Part shown: piece after piece, positions 9,093-18,993 of the stretch
Position numbering within the stretch: position 1 is the first letter of the stretch
Layout of the letters: the number at the start of each line of letters is the position of its first letter
Origin: Caballeronia sp. SL2Y3
GTDB taxonomy: Bacteria > Pseudomonadota > Gammaproteobacteria > Burkholderiales > Burkholderiaceae
Reading direction: 5' to 3'
Length of the DNA: 64,000 nt
Assembly (NCBI RefSeq): GCF_022879575.1
Contig: NZ_CP084262.1
Coordinates: forward strand, 124,001 to 188,000
Notes under the pieces: generated by a model
Seen by the model: only the letters and a program-made list of their open reading frames with translations
Database searches by the model: none
What the model was told of the DNA's origin: nothing
Program-made: the position numbers and the translations under genes

Positions 9093-9594
9093 CGCGCGTC
9101 GCTTCCGTAGCCGTATCCGCTCGTCGCGATACGTAGAACAGCACGCACGCCGCCGCGCTCATCGTCCAGTAATCCGTCGGCGCGAACGCTATCCAATGCT
9201 TGTGCCAGGGCACATGAAGCGGATCGAAGCGCGCAAGGCCATATGCCGGGTTGAGCACGAACCACAGAAAGTCTTCAATGAGCCAGAAGACCATGATGCA
9301 TGCGATGATGCGCGCCTCGATGCGCCACGACCATCGGGCAAAAAAGATGGCGGGCATGTGAAAGCACAGCGCCATGAACGGGAAGACCCAGGCGTGATAG
9401 CCGGTCATCGGCCTGCCGCCCCAGAAAATATCGAGCAGCCAGTGGTGTTCGATGCGCCACGTGGGCAGATTCGCGGCCCAGCCCGCGCTGCCTTCGATCT
9501 GGATCTCGACGTTGGCGAAGAAGAAGCCCAACAGCGCGACCCATGCGACGAGCGCGAGCGTGCGTGCGCGCGGCAACCAGCGGCACGCCTTCAT
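9085..9594 (-). CDS. Small polytopic membrane protein of unknown function
   Basis: I do not recognise this 169-residue protein. It has about four hydrophobic segments (near residues 10-28, 68-90, 92-112 and 140-158), many tryptophans, and a His/Trp-rich loop (RIEHHWLLDIFWGG, then VPWHKHWIAF). Its ATG overlaps the stop of the glycosyltransferase gene as ATGA, and its end overlaps the phosphatase start by 8 bases, so the three proteins are very likely made together. A role as a membrane partner or lipid handler for the glycosyltransferase is an inference from position only. Confidence 0.75.
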   Translation of the reverse strand: MKACRWLPRARTLALVAWVALLGFFFANVEIQIEGSAGWAANLPTWRIEHHWLLDIFWGGRPMTGYHAWVFPFMALCFHMPAIFFARWSWRIEARIIACIMVFWLIEDFLWFVLNPAYGLARFDPLHVPWHKHWIAFAPTDYWTMSAAACVLFYVSRRADTATEATRDA

Positions 9595-10736
9595 GCCGCC
9601 TCCGAAGCCGGCGACGACAATTCACGCAGCACCGCGTCGAGCACGAAACGTCCGGCGTGCGGCCGCGCGAGCGGCGCGATCCGGCGGCGCATGTTGTCGA
9701 GTTGCGAAGGATCGCGCAGGAGAGCACGAACGCGATATTCGAGCCCGACTGCATCGACGGCCTTTAGCGCGACGCCCTGTTCGAGCAGAAAGTCGGCGTT
9801 GCGTTCTTCCTGTCCGGGAATCGGCGCATTCAGGATCATCGGCAGATGCATCGCAAGACACTCGGAGGTCGTCAGTCCGCCGGGCTTCGTGATGACGAGG
9901 TCGGAAGAGGCCATCAATCGTTCGACGCTGGGCGTGAAGCCGGACGCGTGTAGCCGTCCCGGATAGCTGACGCTCAGTTCATGCAAAGCGCGCAGCATCG
10001 ACTCGTTGCGGCCGGCAAGGGCGATCAGCTGAAAGTCGCCGTCCATGCGCAAGAGGCGCGCGGCGAGCGTATCCAGCGCGCCCAAGCCTGCGCCGCCGGA
10101 CATCATCAGAAGCGTGAGCCGTTCGGGATCGAGACCGACTTCGGCCGCGCACGCCGCCCGGTCGAGCTTCTCGCTGAACGCAGGCATGACGGGAATGCCG
10201 CCCACATGAACCGACGCCGCCGGCACGCCACGCGCGGCCATGCGCCACGCCACTTCGTCGTTAGCGGCGAAATAGCCGTGCATGCCCGGCACCACCCATA
10301 GGCGATGGAGATCGAAGTCGGTGACCTGCACCCAAACCGGCGTGCGCAGATTCCCTCGCCGAGTCTCACGCGACAACAATTCCGCCGGCAGAAAATGCGT
10401 GCAGACGATGGCATCGGCTTGGTGCCGCCCGATCTCTGCTTGCAACGCGCGGCAGTTCAGGCGTTCGACGGCGCGCCGCAGCCGCTCGCCGAACGATCGC
10501 GGCGAGGCATGATCGGTCTTCTGATAGAGATAACTCCACAACGCCGGCTGATGCGACACCAGCTTGATATAGAAATCGGCGTAGAGCGCCTTGAAGCTCG
10601 CGGGCACGTAGTCCATCACGTCGAGATGCACGGCTTCGACGCCCGCCGGATGGGCCGCCGCATACGCGCACAGCGCCTCGGCGGCGCGCACGTGTCCTGC
10701 GCCAGCGCTGACGCTCAGAATAAGGAGCTTCGGCAT
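9591..10736 (-). CDS. GT28/MGDG-synthase-like glycosyltransferase
   Basis: The 381-residue protein belongs to the GT28 family near monogalactosyl- and diglucosyl-diacylglycerol synthases. The N-terminal MGDG-synthase-type domain shows SVSAGAGHVRAAEAL, and the C-terminal UDP-sugar domain shows MMSGGAGLGALD and KPGGLTTSECLAM. Such enzymes transfer a hexose from a nucleotide sugar to diacylglycerol or a related lipid on the inner membrane face. An upstream in-frame start at 10853 is possible, but the MPKLLILSVS start at 10736 matches the family; no strong ribosome site precedes it. It heads the unit with the membrane protein, phosphatase and DUF218 genes. Confidence 0.88.
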   Translation of the reverse strand: MPKLLILSVSAGAGHVRAAEALCAYAAAHPAGVEAVHLDVMDYVPASFKALYADFYIKLVSHQPALWSYLYQKTDHASPRSFGERLRRAVERLNCRALQAEIGRHQADAIVCTHFLPAELLSRETRRGNLRTPVWVQVTDFDLHRLWVVPGMHGYFAANDEVAWRMAARGVPAASVHVGGIPVMPAFSEKLDRAACAAEVGLDPERLTLLMMSGGAGLGALDTLAARLLRMDGDFQLIALAGRNESMLRALHELSVSYPGRLHASGFTPSVERLMASSDLVITKPGGLTTSECLAMHLPMILNAPIPGQEERNADFLLEQGVALKAVDAVGLEYRVRALLRDPSQLDNMRRRIAPLARPHAGRFVLDAVLRELSSPASEAA

Positions 10737-11036
10737 GAGAAACGGTAGGTGGAGATTCGTCAGGATGACGTTGCAAATTCGACCGGGATCATAGCGGTAA
10801 TGAGGCGTCGCATACCGTGGCGCATCGATTTTCACAATTGGTCGGTGCCGCATGTTTCTTCGCTAATCTCTCGCGACCTGCTTTGCATATGCCGAACGCT
10901 TGGTTTGCGTTCGGCGATTGCCGTTCTATGGTGACGGCTTGCGCGGATCACGCGGCGGTGCAGCATTCGTACCGCAGGCGGCGGTTCGTCGCGAGCTCAT
11001 CCAACCGACGAATGCAACGCACGAGAACGGCATCGC
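10737..11036. other. Divergent intergenic region, about 300 bases
   Basis: This gap separates the minus-strand glycosyltransferase unit from the plus-strand ABC importer and must hold both promoters. I see no clear operator palindrome, no sigma54 element and no coding frame with family resemblance. The AT content is somewhat higher around 10840-10920, which is the most likely promoter zone. Confidence 0.5.
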
Positions 11037-12644
11037 ATGACAGGCATCAACCGACGACACTTCCTTCTTTCCACGGGCGCCGCGCTGGCGTCGGCAAGCC
11101 TCTCCTCGCTGTCTTTCGCACAGAGCAAGGACGCCGGGGCGCCGCGGCGCGGCGGCACGCTCAACATGCTGATCAATCCGGAGCCGCCGGTGCTGGTGTC
11201 GATCTTCCAGACGACCGGCCCCGCGCTCGTGGCGAGTTCAAAGGTGCTCGAAGGTCTGCTCGCCTATGACTTCGATCTGAAGCCCAAGCCACAGCTTGCG
11301 ACCGCATGGAAGGTGGCCGACGACGGCCTCAAGTACACGTTCACCCTGCGCGAGAACGTCAAGTGGCACGACGGCCAGCCGTTCACGTCAGCGGACGTCG
11401 CGTTCTCGATCGACCTGCTGAAGTCGGTGCATCCGCGTGGCCGCAGCACGTTCGCGAACGTCACGCGAGTCTCGACGCCCGATGCGCGCACGGCCGTCAT
11501 CGAACTGGCGAAGCCCGCGCCGTACCTGCTGAAGGCGCTGTCGGCGGGGGAGTCGCCCATCGTGCCGAAGCACCTGTACGCATCCAGCGACCCGCTCTCG
11601 AATCCGCACAACAACGCGCCCATCGGCACGGGGCCGTTTCGCTTCAAGTCGTGGACGCGCGGGGCGAACATCGTCTACGAGCGCAATCCGGATTACTGGG
11701 ACGCGGGCAAGCCCTACATCGATTCGCTCGTTCTGAAAGTGATTCCCGATGCCGCCGCGCGCTCGGCCGCGTTCGAAACCGGCGCGCTCGATGTGGGCGG
11801 AGAAAACCCGGTGCCGCTCACCGACTTGCCGCGTCTCACGCAACTGCCGCAACTCGTGACGGAGACGCGCGGCTATCGCTTTCTCGAACCGCTGTCGGAA
11901 ATCGACTTCAATCTCGATCACCCGATTCTCAAGGACCTGCGCGTGCGGCAGGCGATCGCGCATGCAATCAATCCGCAGATCGTGCAGAAGACGATCGCAT
12001 ACGGATATGCCGACATCTCGCCCACGCCGATCACGCCGGGCTCGCCCTACCACGATGCGAAGCTCGCGCCCTATGCGTTCGATACCGCCGCCGCCGAGAA
12101 GCTGCTCGACGCGGCGGGTTATCCGCGCAAGAACGGCGGCCCGCGCTTTCAACTCACGCACGACTTCCTGCCTTACGGCGACATGTACCGGCGTCAGGCG
12201 GACTATGTGAAATCGGCGCTCGCGCGCGTGGGCATCGACGTGACCGTGCGCTCGCAAGACTTGCCGTCGTTCCTCAAGCGCGTGTATGCGGACCGCCAGT
12301 TCGACTTCACGAGCATCGGCGTCAATACGCTGTTCGATCCGAGCGTGGGCGTGCAACGGCTCTACTGGTCGAAGAACATACGGCCCGGCGTGCCGTTCTC
12401 GAATGCGCCGCATTACAGCAATCCGGACGTGGACCGGCTGCTCGAATCGGCATCGACCGAGCCGGACGAAAGCAAACGCGTCGCGCTCTTTCAGCAGTTT
12501 CAGCAGATCGTCTACCGCGACCTGCCGATCCTGAATCTCGTCGCGCCGCGCATGGTGACGCTCGCGAACCGGCGCGTGCGCAATCACACGGTATCGGCGC
12601 AAGGTCTCGAAGGCAATTTCGCCGACGTGTATCTGAGCGCGTGA
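11037..12644 (+). CDS. ABC importer substrate-binding protein, SBP family 5, Tat-exported
   Basis: The 535-residue periplasmic protein is a family 5 (Opp/Dpp/nickel-type) binding protein. The N-terminus has a twin-arginine signal, RRHFLLS at residues 6-12 followed by an alanine/serine-rich hydrophobic stretch. Family motifs include LATAWKVADDGLKYTFTLR and KWHDGQPFTSADV. It is the first gene of an importer operon with two permeases and a fused double ATPase, and two flavin monooxygenases follow. The ligand is probably not a simple peptide; the neighbours suggest an organosulfur or aromatic compound that the monooxygenases oxidise. Confidence 0.9.
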   Translation: MTGINRRHFLLSTGAALASASLSSLSFAQSKDAGAPRRGGTLNMLINPEPPVLVSIFQTTGPALVASSKVLEGLLAYDFDLKPKPQLATAWKVADDGLKYTFTLRENVKWHDGQPFTSADVAFSIDLLKSVHPRGRSTFANVTRVSTPDARTAVIELAKPAPYLLKALSAGESPIVPKHLYASSDPLSNPHNNAPIGTGPFRFKSWTRGANIVYERNPDYWDAGKPYIDSLVLKVIPDAAARSAAFETGALDVGGENPVPLTDLPRLTQLPQLVTETRGYRFLEPLSEIDFNLDHPILKDLRVRQAIAHAINPQIVQKTIAYGYADISPTPITPGSPYHDAKLAPYAFDTAAAEKLLDAAGYPRKNGGPRFQLTHDFLPYGDMYRRQADYVKSALARVGIDVTVRSQDLPSFLKRVYADRQFDFTSIGVNTLFDPSVGVQRLYWSKNIRPGVPFSNAPHYSNPDVDRLLESASTEPDESKRVALFQQFQQIVYRDLPILNLVAPRMVTLANRRVRNHTVSAQGLEGNFADVYLSA

Positions 12645-12654
12645 GGGCATCGTC

Positions 12655-13635
12655 ATGAACCGACGCGCGCGCCTCGTTGCGATCGCCCGACGCACCGCAT
12701 GGCAGGCGGTGCCGACGGTCTTGGCCATCGTGGTCCTGAACTTCTTCCTGCTGAAGCTGATGCCGGGCGACGCCGCCGACGTGCTCGCGGGCGAATCCGG
12801 CTCCGCGACGGCGGAGACGCTCGCCGCGCTGCGAGCGAAGTTCGGGCTGGACCAGCCGCTCCTGCATCAACTCGGCGCGTATCTGTCGCATCTCGCGCAT
12901 TTCAGCCTCGGCTACTCGCCGCGATACGACGCGCCCGTGATGCAGCTCATTCTCTCCCGCTTGCCGAACACGCTGATCCTGATGGGCAGCGCGCTCGCCT
13001 TCGCGATCGTGGCGGGCGTCGTGCTCGGCGCGATCATGGCGCACTGGGCCGGCAAGTGGCCGGACCGCGTGCTGTCGGTGCTCGCGTTGCTGCTCTATTC
13101 GACGCCGGGCTTCTGGATCGGCCTTCTCGCGATCATCCTGTTCTCGGTGCGGCTCGGCTGGCTGCCGAGCGGCGGTGACGTGACAGTGGGCGCGAATCTG
13201 CACGGCCTCGCGTATGTCGCCGATGTCGCGAAACACGCGCTGCTGCCCGCCGCGACGCTCGGCACGTTTTTCGTCGCGATCTACGCCCGCCTCACGCGCG
13301 CCGCGATGCTGGAAGTGCAGCGTCAGGACTTCGTGCGCACCGCGCATGCGAAGGGGCTGCACCCGTTGCGGGTGAGCGTGCGCCACGTGCTGCGCAACGC
13401 GCTGATGCCGCTCACGACGATGGTCGGCATCCACTTCGGCACGCTGCTCGGCGGCGCGGCCGTCACCGAGACGGTGTTCAGCTGGCCGGGCCTCGGCCGC
13501 CTCGCGCTCGATGCGGTCATGGCGCGCGATTTCAGCGTGCTGCTGGGCGTACTGCTGCTGTCGTCGCTGCTCGTGATGGCCGCCAACCTCGTAATCGATC
13601 TGCTGCAGGCGTGGCTCGATCCGCGCATCGCCTGA
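12655..13635 (+). CDS. ABC importer permease, DppB/OppB type
   Basis: The 326-residue inner-membrane protein is a BPD-type permease with about six membrane segments. The EAA loop that contacts the ATPase is visible as HAKGLHPLRVSVRHVLRNAL in the second half. It starts 10 bases after the binding-protein stop, with an AGGG ribosome site. It forms the translocation pore with the permease encoded next. Confidence 0.93.
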   Translation: MNRRARLVAIARRTAWQAVPTVLAIVVLNFFLLKLMPGDAADVLAGESGSATAETLAALRAKFGLDQPLLHQLGAYLSHLAHFSLGYSPRYDAPVMQLILSRLPNTLILMGSALAFAIVAGVVLGAIMAHWAGKWPDRVLSVLALLLYSTPGFWIGLLAIILFSVRLGWLPSGGDVTVGANLHGLAYVADVAKHALLPAATLGTFFVAIYARLTRAAMLEVQRQDFVRTAHAKGLHPLRVSVRHVLRNALMPLTTMVGIHFGTLLGGAAVTETVFSWPGLGRLALDAVMARDFSVLLGVLLLSSLLVMAANLVIDLLQAWLDPRIA

Positions 13636-13660
13636 AACCTTTCCTTTCTTCGGCTCAAGC

Positions 13661-14617
13661 ATGGCAACCGACTCTTCCGAACTCGTCACGGCGCAAGCAT
13701 CCGCGGGGTCCGCGTGGCGGCGTCAACTCGCAGGCGCGGTGTTCGGCGCGCGCCGCACGCAGGCCGACTCGGCACGCGCCACGCGCGGCGTGTGGCGCGC
13801 GCTGCTGCGCAATCCGTCGGCGCTCGCGGGCATCGTGCTGCTCGTCGCGCTCCTGTCGCTCGCGCTCGCCGCGCCGCATCTCTTTCCCGGCGATCCGCTC
13901 GACATGGTCGCGCCGCCGTTCGAGTGGCCCGGCGCCGATCCGCTCTACGCGCTCGGCACCGACTCGCTCGGGCGCGATGTCGCGGCGGGCATCGCGCACG
14001 GCACGCGCGTGTCGCTGCTGATCGGCGCGTCGGCTGCCGGCATCGGGCTCGTCATCGGCACGCTCGTCGGCGCGCTGGGCGGCTTCTTCGGCGGCGTCAT
14101 CGACGATCTGCTCGCGCGCGTGACCGAGGTCTTTCAGACCGTGCCGTCGTTTCTGCTGGTGATCGTCATCGTCGCCATCGGCAAGCCGAGCGTGACGGTC
14201 ATCGCGCTCGCGATCGGCATTGCGTCATGGCCGACGGTCGCGCGCATCGTGCGCGCCGAGTTCCGCACGCTGCGTCAGGCGGATTTCGTGCTCGCGGCGC
14301 GCAGTCAGGGCTTCTCCGATGCGCGCATCATCTTCGGCGAAATCCTGCCGAACGCGCTGCCGCCGGTGATCGTCACGGCCTCGGTGATGGTCGCGAGCGC
14401 GATTCTCATCGAATCGTCGCTCTCGTTTCTCGGCATGGGCGATCCGAACGTCGTCAGCTGGGGCGGCATGATCGGCGCGGGGCGCGATTCGCTGCGCACC
14501 GCCTGGTATCTGACGGCGCTGCCGGGCGCGGCCATCGTGATCGCCGTGCTCGCGCTGAATCTTCTCGGCGACGGCCTGAACGACGCGCTCAACCCTCGTT
14601 TGCGGGAGCGCGCATGA
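13661..14617 (+). CDS. ABC importer permease, DppC/OppC type
   Basis: The 318-residue protein is the second pore subunit. After a cytoplasmic N-terminal region of about 45 residues it has the OppC_N membrane helix and a BPD domain of about five helices, with the EAA loop [19 protein letters not shown]. Its stop overlaps the ATG of the ATPase gene as ATGA, which indicates translational coupling. Confidence 0.93.
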   Translation: MATDSSELVTAQASAGSAWRRQLAGAVFGARRTQADSARATRGVWRALLRNPSALAGIVLLVALLSLALAAPHLFPGDPLDMVAPPFEWPGADPLYALGTDSLGRDVAAGIAHGTRVSLLIGASAAGIGLVIGTLVGALGGFFGGVIDDLLARVTEVFQTVPSFLLVIVIVAIGKPSVTVIALAIGIASWPTVARIVRAEFRTLRQADFVLAARSQGFSDARIIFGEILPNALPPVIVTASVMVASAILIESSLSFLGMGDPNVVSWGGMIGAGRDSLRTAWYLTALPGAAIVIAVLALNLLGDGLNDALNPRLRERA

Positions 14618-16320
14618 GCGAAGCCACTCTGCTGCAAGTGCGCGACTTGCGCGTGAACTTCGGCGCGCATCAGGCGGTGCGCGGCGTCGATCTCGACATC
14701 GCGCAGGGCGAGACGCTGGCGCTCGTCGGCGAATCGGGCTGCGGCAAGTCCGCGACGGCGCTCTCGCTGATGCGCCTGGTGCCCGCGCCAGGTGCCGTGA
14801 CCGGCAGCGTGCGCTTTGCAGGTCGCGAATTGCTGACGCTCACGCCGCGCGAAATGCGCGACATTCGCGGCTCGCAGATCTCGATGATCTTTCAGGAGCC
14901 GATGACCTCGCTCAATCCCGTGCTGTCCATCGGCGCGCAGATTGCCGAGACCTTGCATCGACACGAAGCGCTCTCGAAGCAAGCGGCGCTGCGGCGCGCC
15001 GTCGAACTGCTCGATCTCGTCCACGTGCCGGAGCCGCAACGGCGCGTGTCCGACTATCCGCACGAACTGTCGGGCGGCCAGCGCCAGCGCGTGATGATCG
15101 CGATGGCGGTGGCGTGCCGTCCGCGCCTCTTGATCGCCGACGAGCCGACCACCGCGCTCGACGTGACGATTCAGGCGCGCATTCTCGAACTGCTCGACGA
15201 GCTGAAGCGCGAGTTGTCGATGTCGCTCCTGCTCATCACGCACGATCTGGGCGTGGTCGCGCAGCACGCGGATCGCGTCGCCGTGATGCTGGCCGGCCAG
15301 AAGGTGGAAGAGGCGCGCGTCCAGACGCTTTTCGCCGCGCCGGCTCATGCCTACACGCGCGGTCTCCTGGGCGCGTCGCTGAATCTGTCGGGTGACATTC
15401 ACTATCGGGACTGGACGCTGCCCGAGATTCGCCACGGCAGCCGCGAGGACGGCGACACCGCGTTTCACGTGACGCCGCTTGCGCCGCGCACATTCGATGC
15501 AGCCACGCCTTCCGCCGATGCGCCGCTCCTGTCGGTGGACCGGCTCACGGTGGACTATGCGCATCGGCACGGCAAGGGCACGCTGCGCGCGGTGGACGGC
15601 GTGTCGTTCGATATCGCGGCCGGGGAGACCGTCGGCCTCGTCGGCGAATCCGGATGCGGCAAGTCGACGCTTTCTCGCGCGATTCTGCGGCTCGCGCCCG
15701 TCACCGGCGGCTCGATCCGTCTGCAAGGCACCGACCTCGTGCCGCTCGCCGAACGTGCGCTGCGACCGCTCCGGCGACGCGTGCAGATGGTATTTCAGGA
15801 CCCCTATGCGTCACTAAATCCGCGCCGCACCGTCGGCGAGATTCTCGATACGGTGATGGCGGTCAATGGCATCGGCGGCATCGGCGGCGACGCCCGCACG
15901 CGGCGCGCGCGCGCTTCGGCCATGCTCGATCGCGTCGGCCTGCCCGCCGCCGCGCTCGCTCGCTATCCGCACGAGTTTTCCGGCGGACAGCGGCAGCGCA
16001 TCGGCATCGCCCGCGCGCTGGTGCTCGAACCGGCGCTCCTGATCTGCGACGAACCGGTGTCCGCGCTCGACGTTTCCATTCAGGCGCAGATTCTGAATCT
16101 GCTCGTCGAGCTGAAGCGCGATCTGGGGCTTGCTTATCTCTTCATCTCGCACGATCTCTCCGTGGTGCGCTATATCGCCGATCGCGTGCATGTGATGCAC
16201 GGCGGCAGGATCGTCGAGAGCGGCGACCATCGCGATATCTGGCGCGCGCCGCGGCACGCGTACACGCGCGCGCTGCTCGATGCGATTCCCGCAGGCCGCC
16301 CGAACGCGCACGCGGCCTGA
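14614..16320 (+). CDS. Fused double ABC ATPase, DppD-DppF type
   Basis: This 568-residue protein carries two complete ABC domains in one chain, equivalent to DppD plus DppF. Domain 1 has Walker A GESGCGKS at residues 39-46 and signature LSGGQRQR near 152. Domain 2 has another GESGCGKS near 344 and FSGGQRQR near 455, each followed by an intact Walker B ending in DEP. Each domain ends with the oligopeptide-type C-terminal extension containing HAYTRGLL or HAYTRALL. Both sites look active. The start at 14614 overlaps the permease stop. Confidence 0.94.
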   Translation: MSEATLLQVRDLRVNFGAHQAVRGVDLDIAQGETLALVGESGCGKSATALSLMRLVPAPGAVTGSVRFAGRELLTLTPREMRDIRGSQISMIFQEPMTSLNPVLSIGAQIAETLHRHEALSKQAALRRAVELLDLVHVPEPQRRVSDYPHELSGGQRQRVMIAMAVACRPRLLIADEPTTALDVTIQARILELLDELKRELSMSLLLITHDLGVVAQHADRVAVMLAGQKVEEARVQTLFAAPAHAYTRGLLGASLNLSGDIHYRDWTLPEIRHGSREDGDTAFHVTPLAPRTFDAATPSADAPLLSVDRLTVDYAHRHGKGTLRAVDGVSFDIAAGETVGLVGESGCGKSTLSRAILRLAPVTGGSIRLQGTDLVPLAERALRPLRRRVQMVFQDPYASLNPRRTVGEILDTVMAVNGIGGIGGDARTRRARASAMLDRVGLPAAALARYPHEFSGGQRQRIGIARALVLEPALLICDEPVSALDVSIQAQILNLLVELKRDLGLAYLFISHDLSVVRYIADRVHVMHGGRIVESGDHRDIWRAPRHAYTRALLDAIPAGRPNAHAA

Positions 16321-16353
16321 CCTCTCTGCACGATTCATCAACAAGGAAGAAAG

Positions 16354-17577
16354 ATGTCGATACTCGCACGCATCCGCACAGAGCCGGATCACGCATTGCA
16401 GGACGCGCTCGACGCGCTGCCGGCGCTCGCCCGCGAAATCGGCGAAGAAGCCGCCGCCCGCGAGGCGCGCCGCGAGTTGCCGTTCGAAGCGTTCGCGCGC
16501 TTTCGGGCCTCCGGCTTAGGCAAGCTGCGTCTGCCGGTGGAGTGGGGCGGTCTCGGCGGCTCGCTCGAAGACGTATTCCACGTCATCTCGACGCTCGCCG
16601 CGCACGAAAGCAACGTGGCCCATGCACTGCGCATCCACTTCGATCAGACCGAAGCGCTGCTGCTTTCGCCGCGCACGCCGTTCAACGCGTTGCAGATCGA
16701 GCGCATCGTGGATGGCGCGATATTCGGCGGCGCTTCGACCGAAGCGGGCACGTCGCGTCCGGGCGAGATCACGACGCAACTCACGCGCGACGGCGACCAC
16801 TATCGCCTGAGCGGGCGCAAGTACTACGCGACGGGCACGGCCTTCGCGGACTACGCGCGGCTCAACGTGCAGGATGATCGCGGCGAACCGGTCGTCGCGA
16901 TCGTGCCGGTGCGGCGCGAAGGTCTGCATGTGCTGGACGACTGGGACGGCATGGGCCAGCGCATGACGGCAAGCGGCAGCCTCGTGTTCGATTCGTTGCG
17001 CGTGCAGGCCGACGAAATCGCGCCGCGCAATCTGACGACTCTTGCCGGCCGCCACGCCGGCGCGCTGCGGCAACTGCATCTGGTGGCGGTGGCGGCGGGC
17101 ATCGTGCGCAACGTGCTCGCCGATGCCAAACGCTACGTCGTGCAACACGGGCGCCCCGCGTTGCACAGCCCCGCGCCGACCGCGCGCGAGGATGCGTTCA
17201 TTCAACAGGTCGTGGGCGATCTGTCGTCGCACAGTCACGCGATCGACGCCCTCGTGCGCGAGAACGCCCGCGCGCTCGACCGCTCGTCGCGTGCGGTGCG
17301 CGACGGCGACGCGCATGCCGATGCGCTCGTGCTCGAAGGCGCGCTCGTCACCGCGCGCACGCAGCTCGTCGTGAGCAAGCTCGCGCTGCATGCGGCGGAA
17401 CGAATGTTCGAAGCGGGCGGGGCGTCGGCCACGTCGCGCGCACACAACTTCGACCGCCACTGGCGCAATCTGCGCACCATCTTCAGCCACAACCCGCTGC
17501 TGCATAAATCGCGCGTGATCGGCGACTACGAACTGAACGGCGTGACCACGCACCTGACCGAAGGGCGCGTGTTCTGA
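16354..17577 (+). CDS. SfnC/DszC-like flavin monooxygenase (acyl-CoA dehydrogenase fold)
   Basis: The 407-residue protein has the acyl-CoA dehydrogenase fold but belongs to the branch of flavin-dependent monooxygenases that includes DszC and SfnC. The N-terminal helical domain runs to about residue 115, the middle beta domain contains STEAGTSRPGE and GRKYYATGTAFADY, and the C-terminal helical domain ends with FDRHWRNLRTI, a motif shared with DszC-type enzymes. Such enzymes need reduced flavin from a separate reductase; none is encoded nearby. An AAGGAAG site precedes the start. With the importer and the next gene it suggests oxidation of an imported sulfur or nitrogen compound. Confidence 0.85.
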   Translation: MSILARIRTEPDHALQDALDALPALAREIGEEAAAREARRELPFEAFARFRASGLGKLRLPVEWGGLGGSLEDVFHVISTLAAHESNVAHALRIHFDQTEALLLSPRTPFNALQIERIVDGAIFGGASTEAGTSRPGEITTQLTRDGDHYRLSGRKYYATGTAFADYARLNVQDDRGEPVVAIVPVRREGLHVLDDWDGMGQRMTASGSLVFDSLRVQADEIAPRNLTTLAGRHAGALRQLHLVAVAAGIVRNVLADAKRYVVQHGRPALHSPAPTAREDAFIQQVVGDLSSHSHAIDALVRENARALDRSSRAVRDGDAHADALVLEGALVTARTQLVVSKLALHAAERMFEAGGASATSRAHNFDRHWRNLRTIFSHNPLLHKSRVIGDYELNGVTTHLTEGRVF

Positions 17578-17614
17578 GCGCCGCGGCCAACATCATCGAA
17601 ACGGAGTGACAGTC

Positions 17615-18973
17615 ATGAGCGCATCTCTTCCGCGCCAGTTGCATCTCAACATCAACGCGCTGCATTCGGGCTTCGTGCCGTCGGCGTGGCGCGTGGCTGA
17701 CGCCGATCCGCGCGCGTTCATCGACGTGAATCATTACGTGCGGCTCGCCCAGACCGCCGAGCGCGCCTGCCTCGACGCGATCTTTCTGGCGGACAACGCC
17801 GCGATCTCCGATCAGCTCGACATGCGTCCGATCACCGCGCTCGAACCGACGATGCTGCTCACGAGCGTGGCCGCCGCGACCACGCATATCGGACTGATCG
17901 CGACCGCCTCGACGAGCTACAACGAGCCGTATAACATCGCGCGCCGGTTCGCGACGCTTGATCTGATCAGCGGCGGCCGCGCCGGCTGGAACATCGTGAC
18001 GACGGCCGATCTGCCGTCCGCGCGCAACTTCGGTCTCGACGCGGTGCCGCAGCACGCGGAACGCTATGCCCGCGCCGATGAGTTCGCGACGCTCGTGAAA
18101 TCGCTCTGGAACAGCTGGGAAGACGATGCGCTGGTGGCGGACAAGGCGAGCGGGCGTTTCGTCGATCTGGACAAACTGCATCCGGCGCAGCATCGCGGGC
18201 GCTTCTTCGGCGTGCAGGGCGCGCTCAACCTGCCGCGTTCGGCGCAAGGGCATCCGGTGCTGGTGCAGGCGGGCGCATCGGGCGATGGACGCGAACTGGC
18301 CGCACGTCACGCGGAGGCCGTGTTCTCGGCGTCGCAGTCGTTCGACGAGTCGCGCGCCTACCGCGCCGACCTCAACGAGCGGGCGGCGCGCTATGGACGC
18401 GGCCCGAACGCCGTGAAGGTGCTCGCCGGGCTGACCACGATCATCGGCGCGACGGAGAGCGAGGCGCTGCGCCGCCGCGATGAACTCGTCGATCTGATTC
18501 CGTGGCGCTACAGCCTCAACCGCCTCGCGGGGACGCTCGGCGTGCCCGTCGAATCGCTGCAACTCGACGCACGCCTGCCCGCCGATCTGCCGCTGCCCAA
18601 CGACGGCAACGGTAATCACACGTTCTTCAACGCGACGCTCGCGCAGGCGCGCACGCACGGTTATACGGTGCGCGAACTGGTGCGCGCGCTGGCGGGCGGC
18701 GGCGGGCATCGCGTGATCGTCGGCACGCCCGAACAGGTGGCGGACGACATCACGCACTGGTTCGAAAACGGCGCGGCCGACGGTTTCAATCTGATGCCGG
18801 ACGTGCTGCCCGACGGTCTGGAAGCGTTCACGGAAGGCGTCGTGCCGATCCTTCAGCGGCGCGGCATCTTCCGTCGCGCTTACGAAGGCACGACGCTGCG
18901 CGGACACTTGGGACTCGCGATTCCGGCGGGCCGGGGCGGTCCTGCGGTCGAGCCCGAAGCGCGGGCGGCCTAA
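17615..18973 (+). CDS. NtaA/SnaA/DszA-family FMN-dependent monooxygenase
   Basis: The 452-residue protein is a bacterial-luciferase-fold monooxygenase of the nitrilotriacetate/pristinamycin/DszA subgroup. Typical features are the N-terminal HLNINALHSGF segment, the ATASTSYNEPYNIARRFATLD region, GGRAGWNIVTT and the late NLMPDVLPDGLEAF segment. It uses reduced FMN supplied by a partner reductase. An in-frame GTG lies three codons upstream, but ATG at 17615 is correctly spaced from GGAG. It ends the importer/monooxygenase operon; the substrate is not identifiable from sequence alone. Confidence 0.9.
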   Translation: MSASLPRQLHLNINALHSGFVPSAWRVADADPRAFIDVNHYVRLAQTAERACLDAIFLADNAAISDQLDMRPITALEPTMLLTSVAAATTHIGLIATASTSYNEPYNIARRFATLDLISGGRAGWNIVTTADLPSARNFGLDAVPQHAERYARADEFATLVKSLWNSWEDDALVADKASGRFVDLDKLHPAQHRGRFFGVQGALNLPRSAQGHPVLVQAGASGDGRELAARHAEAVFSASQSFDESRAYRADLNERAARYGRGPNAVKVLAGLTTIIGATESEALRRRDELVDLIPWRYSLNRLAGTLGVPVESLQLDARLPADLPLPNDGNGNHTFFNATLAQARTHGYTVRELVRALAGGGGHRVIVGTPEQVADDITHWFENGAADGFNLMPDVLPDGLEAFTEGVVPILQRRGIFRRAYEGTTLRGHLGLAIPAGRGGPAVEPEARAA

Positions 18974-18993
18974 CCCCCTCCGCACTTTCCCTA

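Noticed and set aside
11388..12728. Minus-strand frame of 446 codons opposite the family 5 binding protein
   Set aside because: It is a shadow frame; the plus strand encodes a complete Tat signal and binding-protein motifs.
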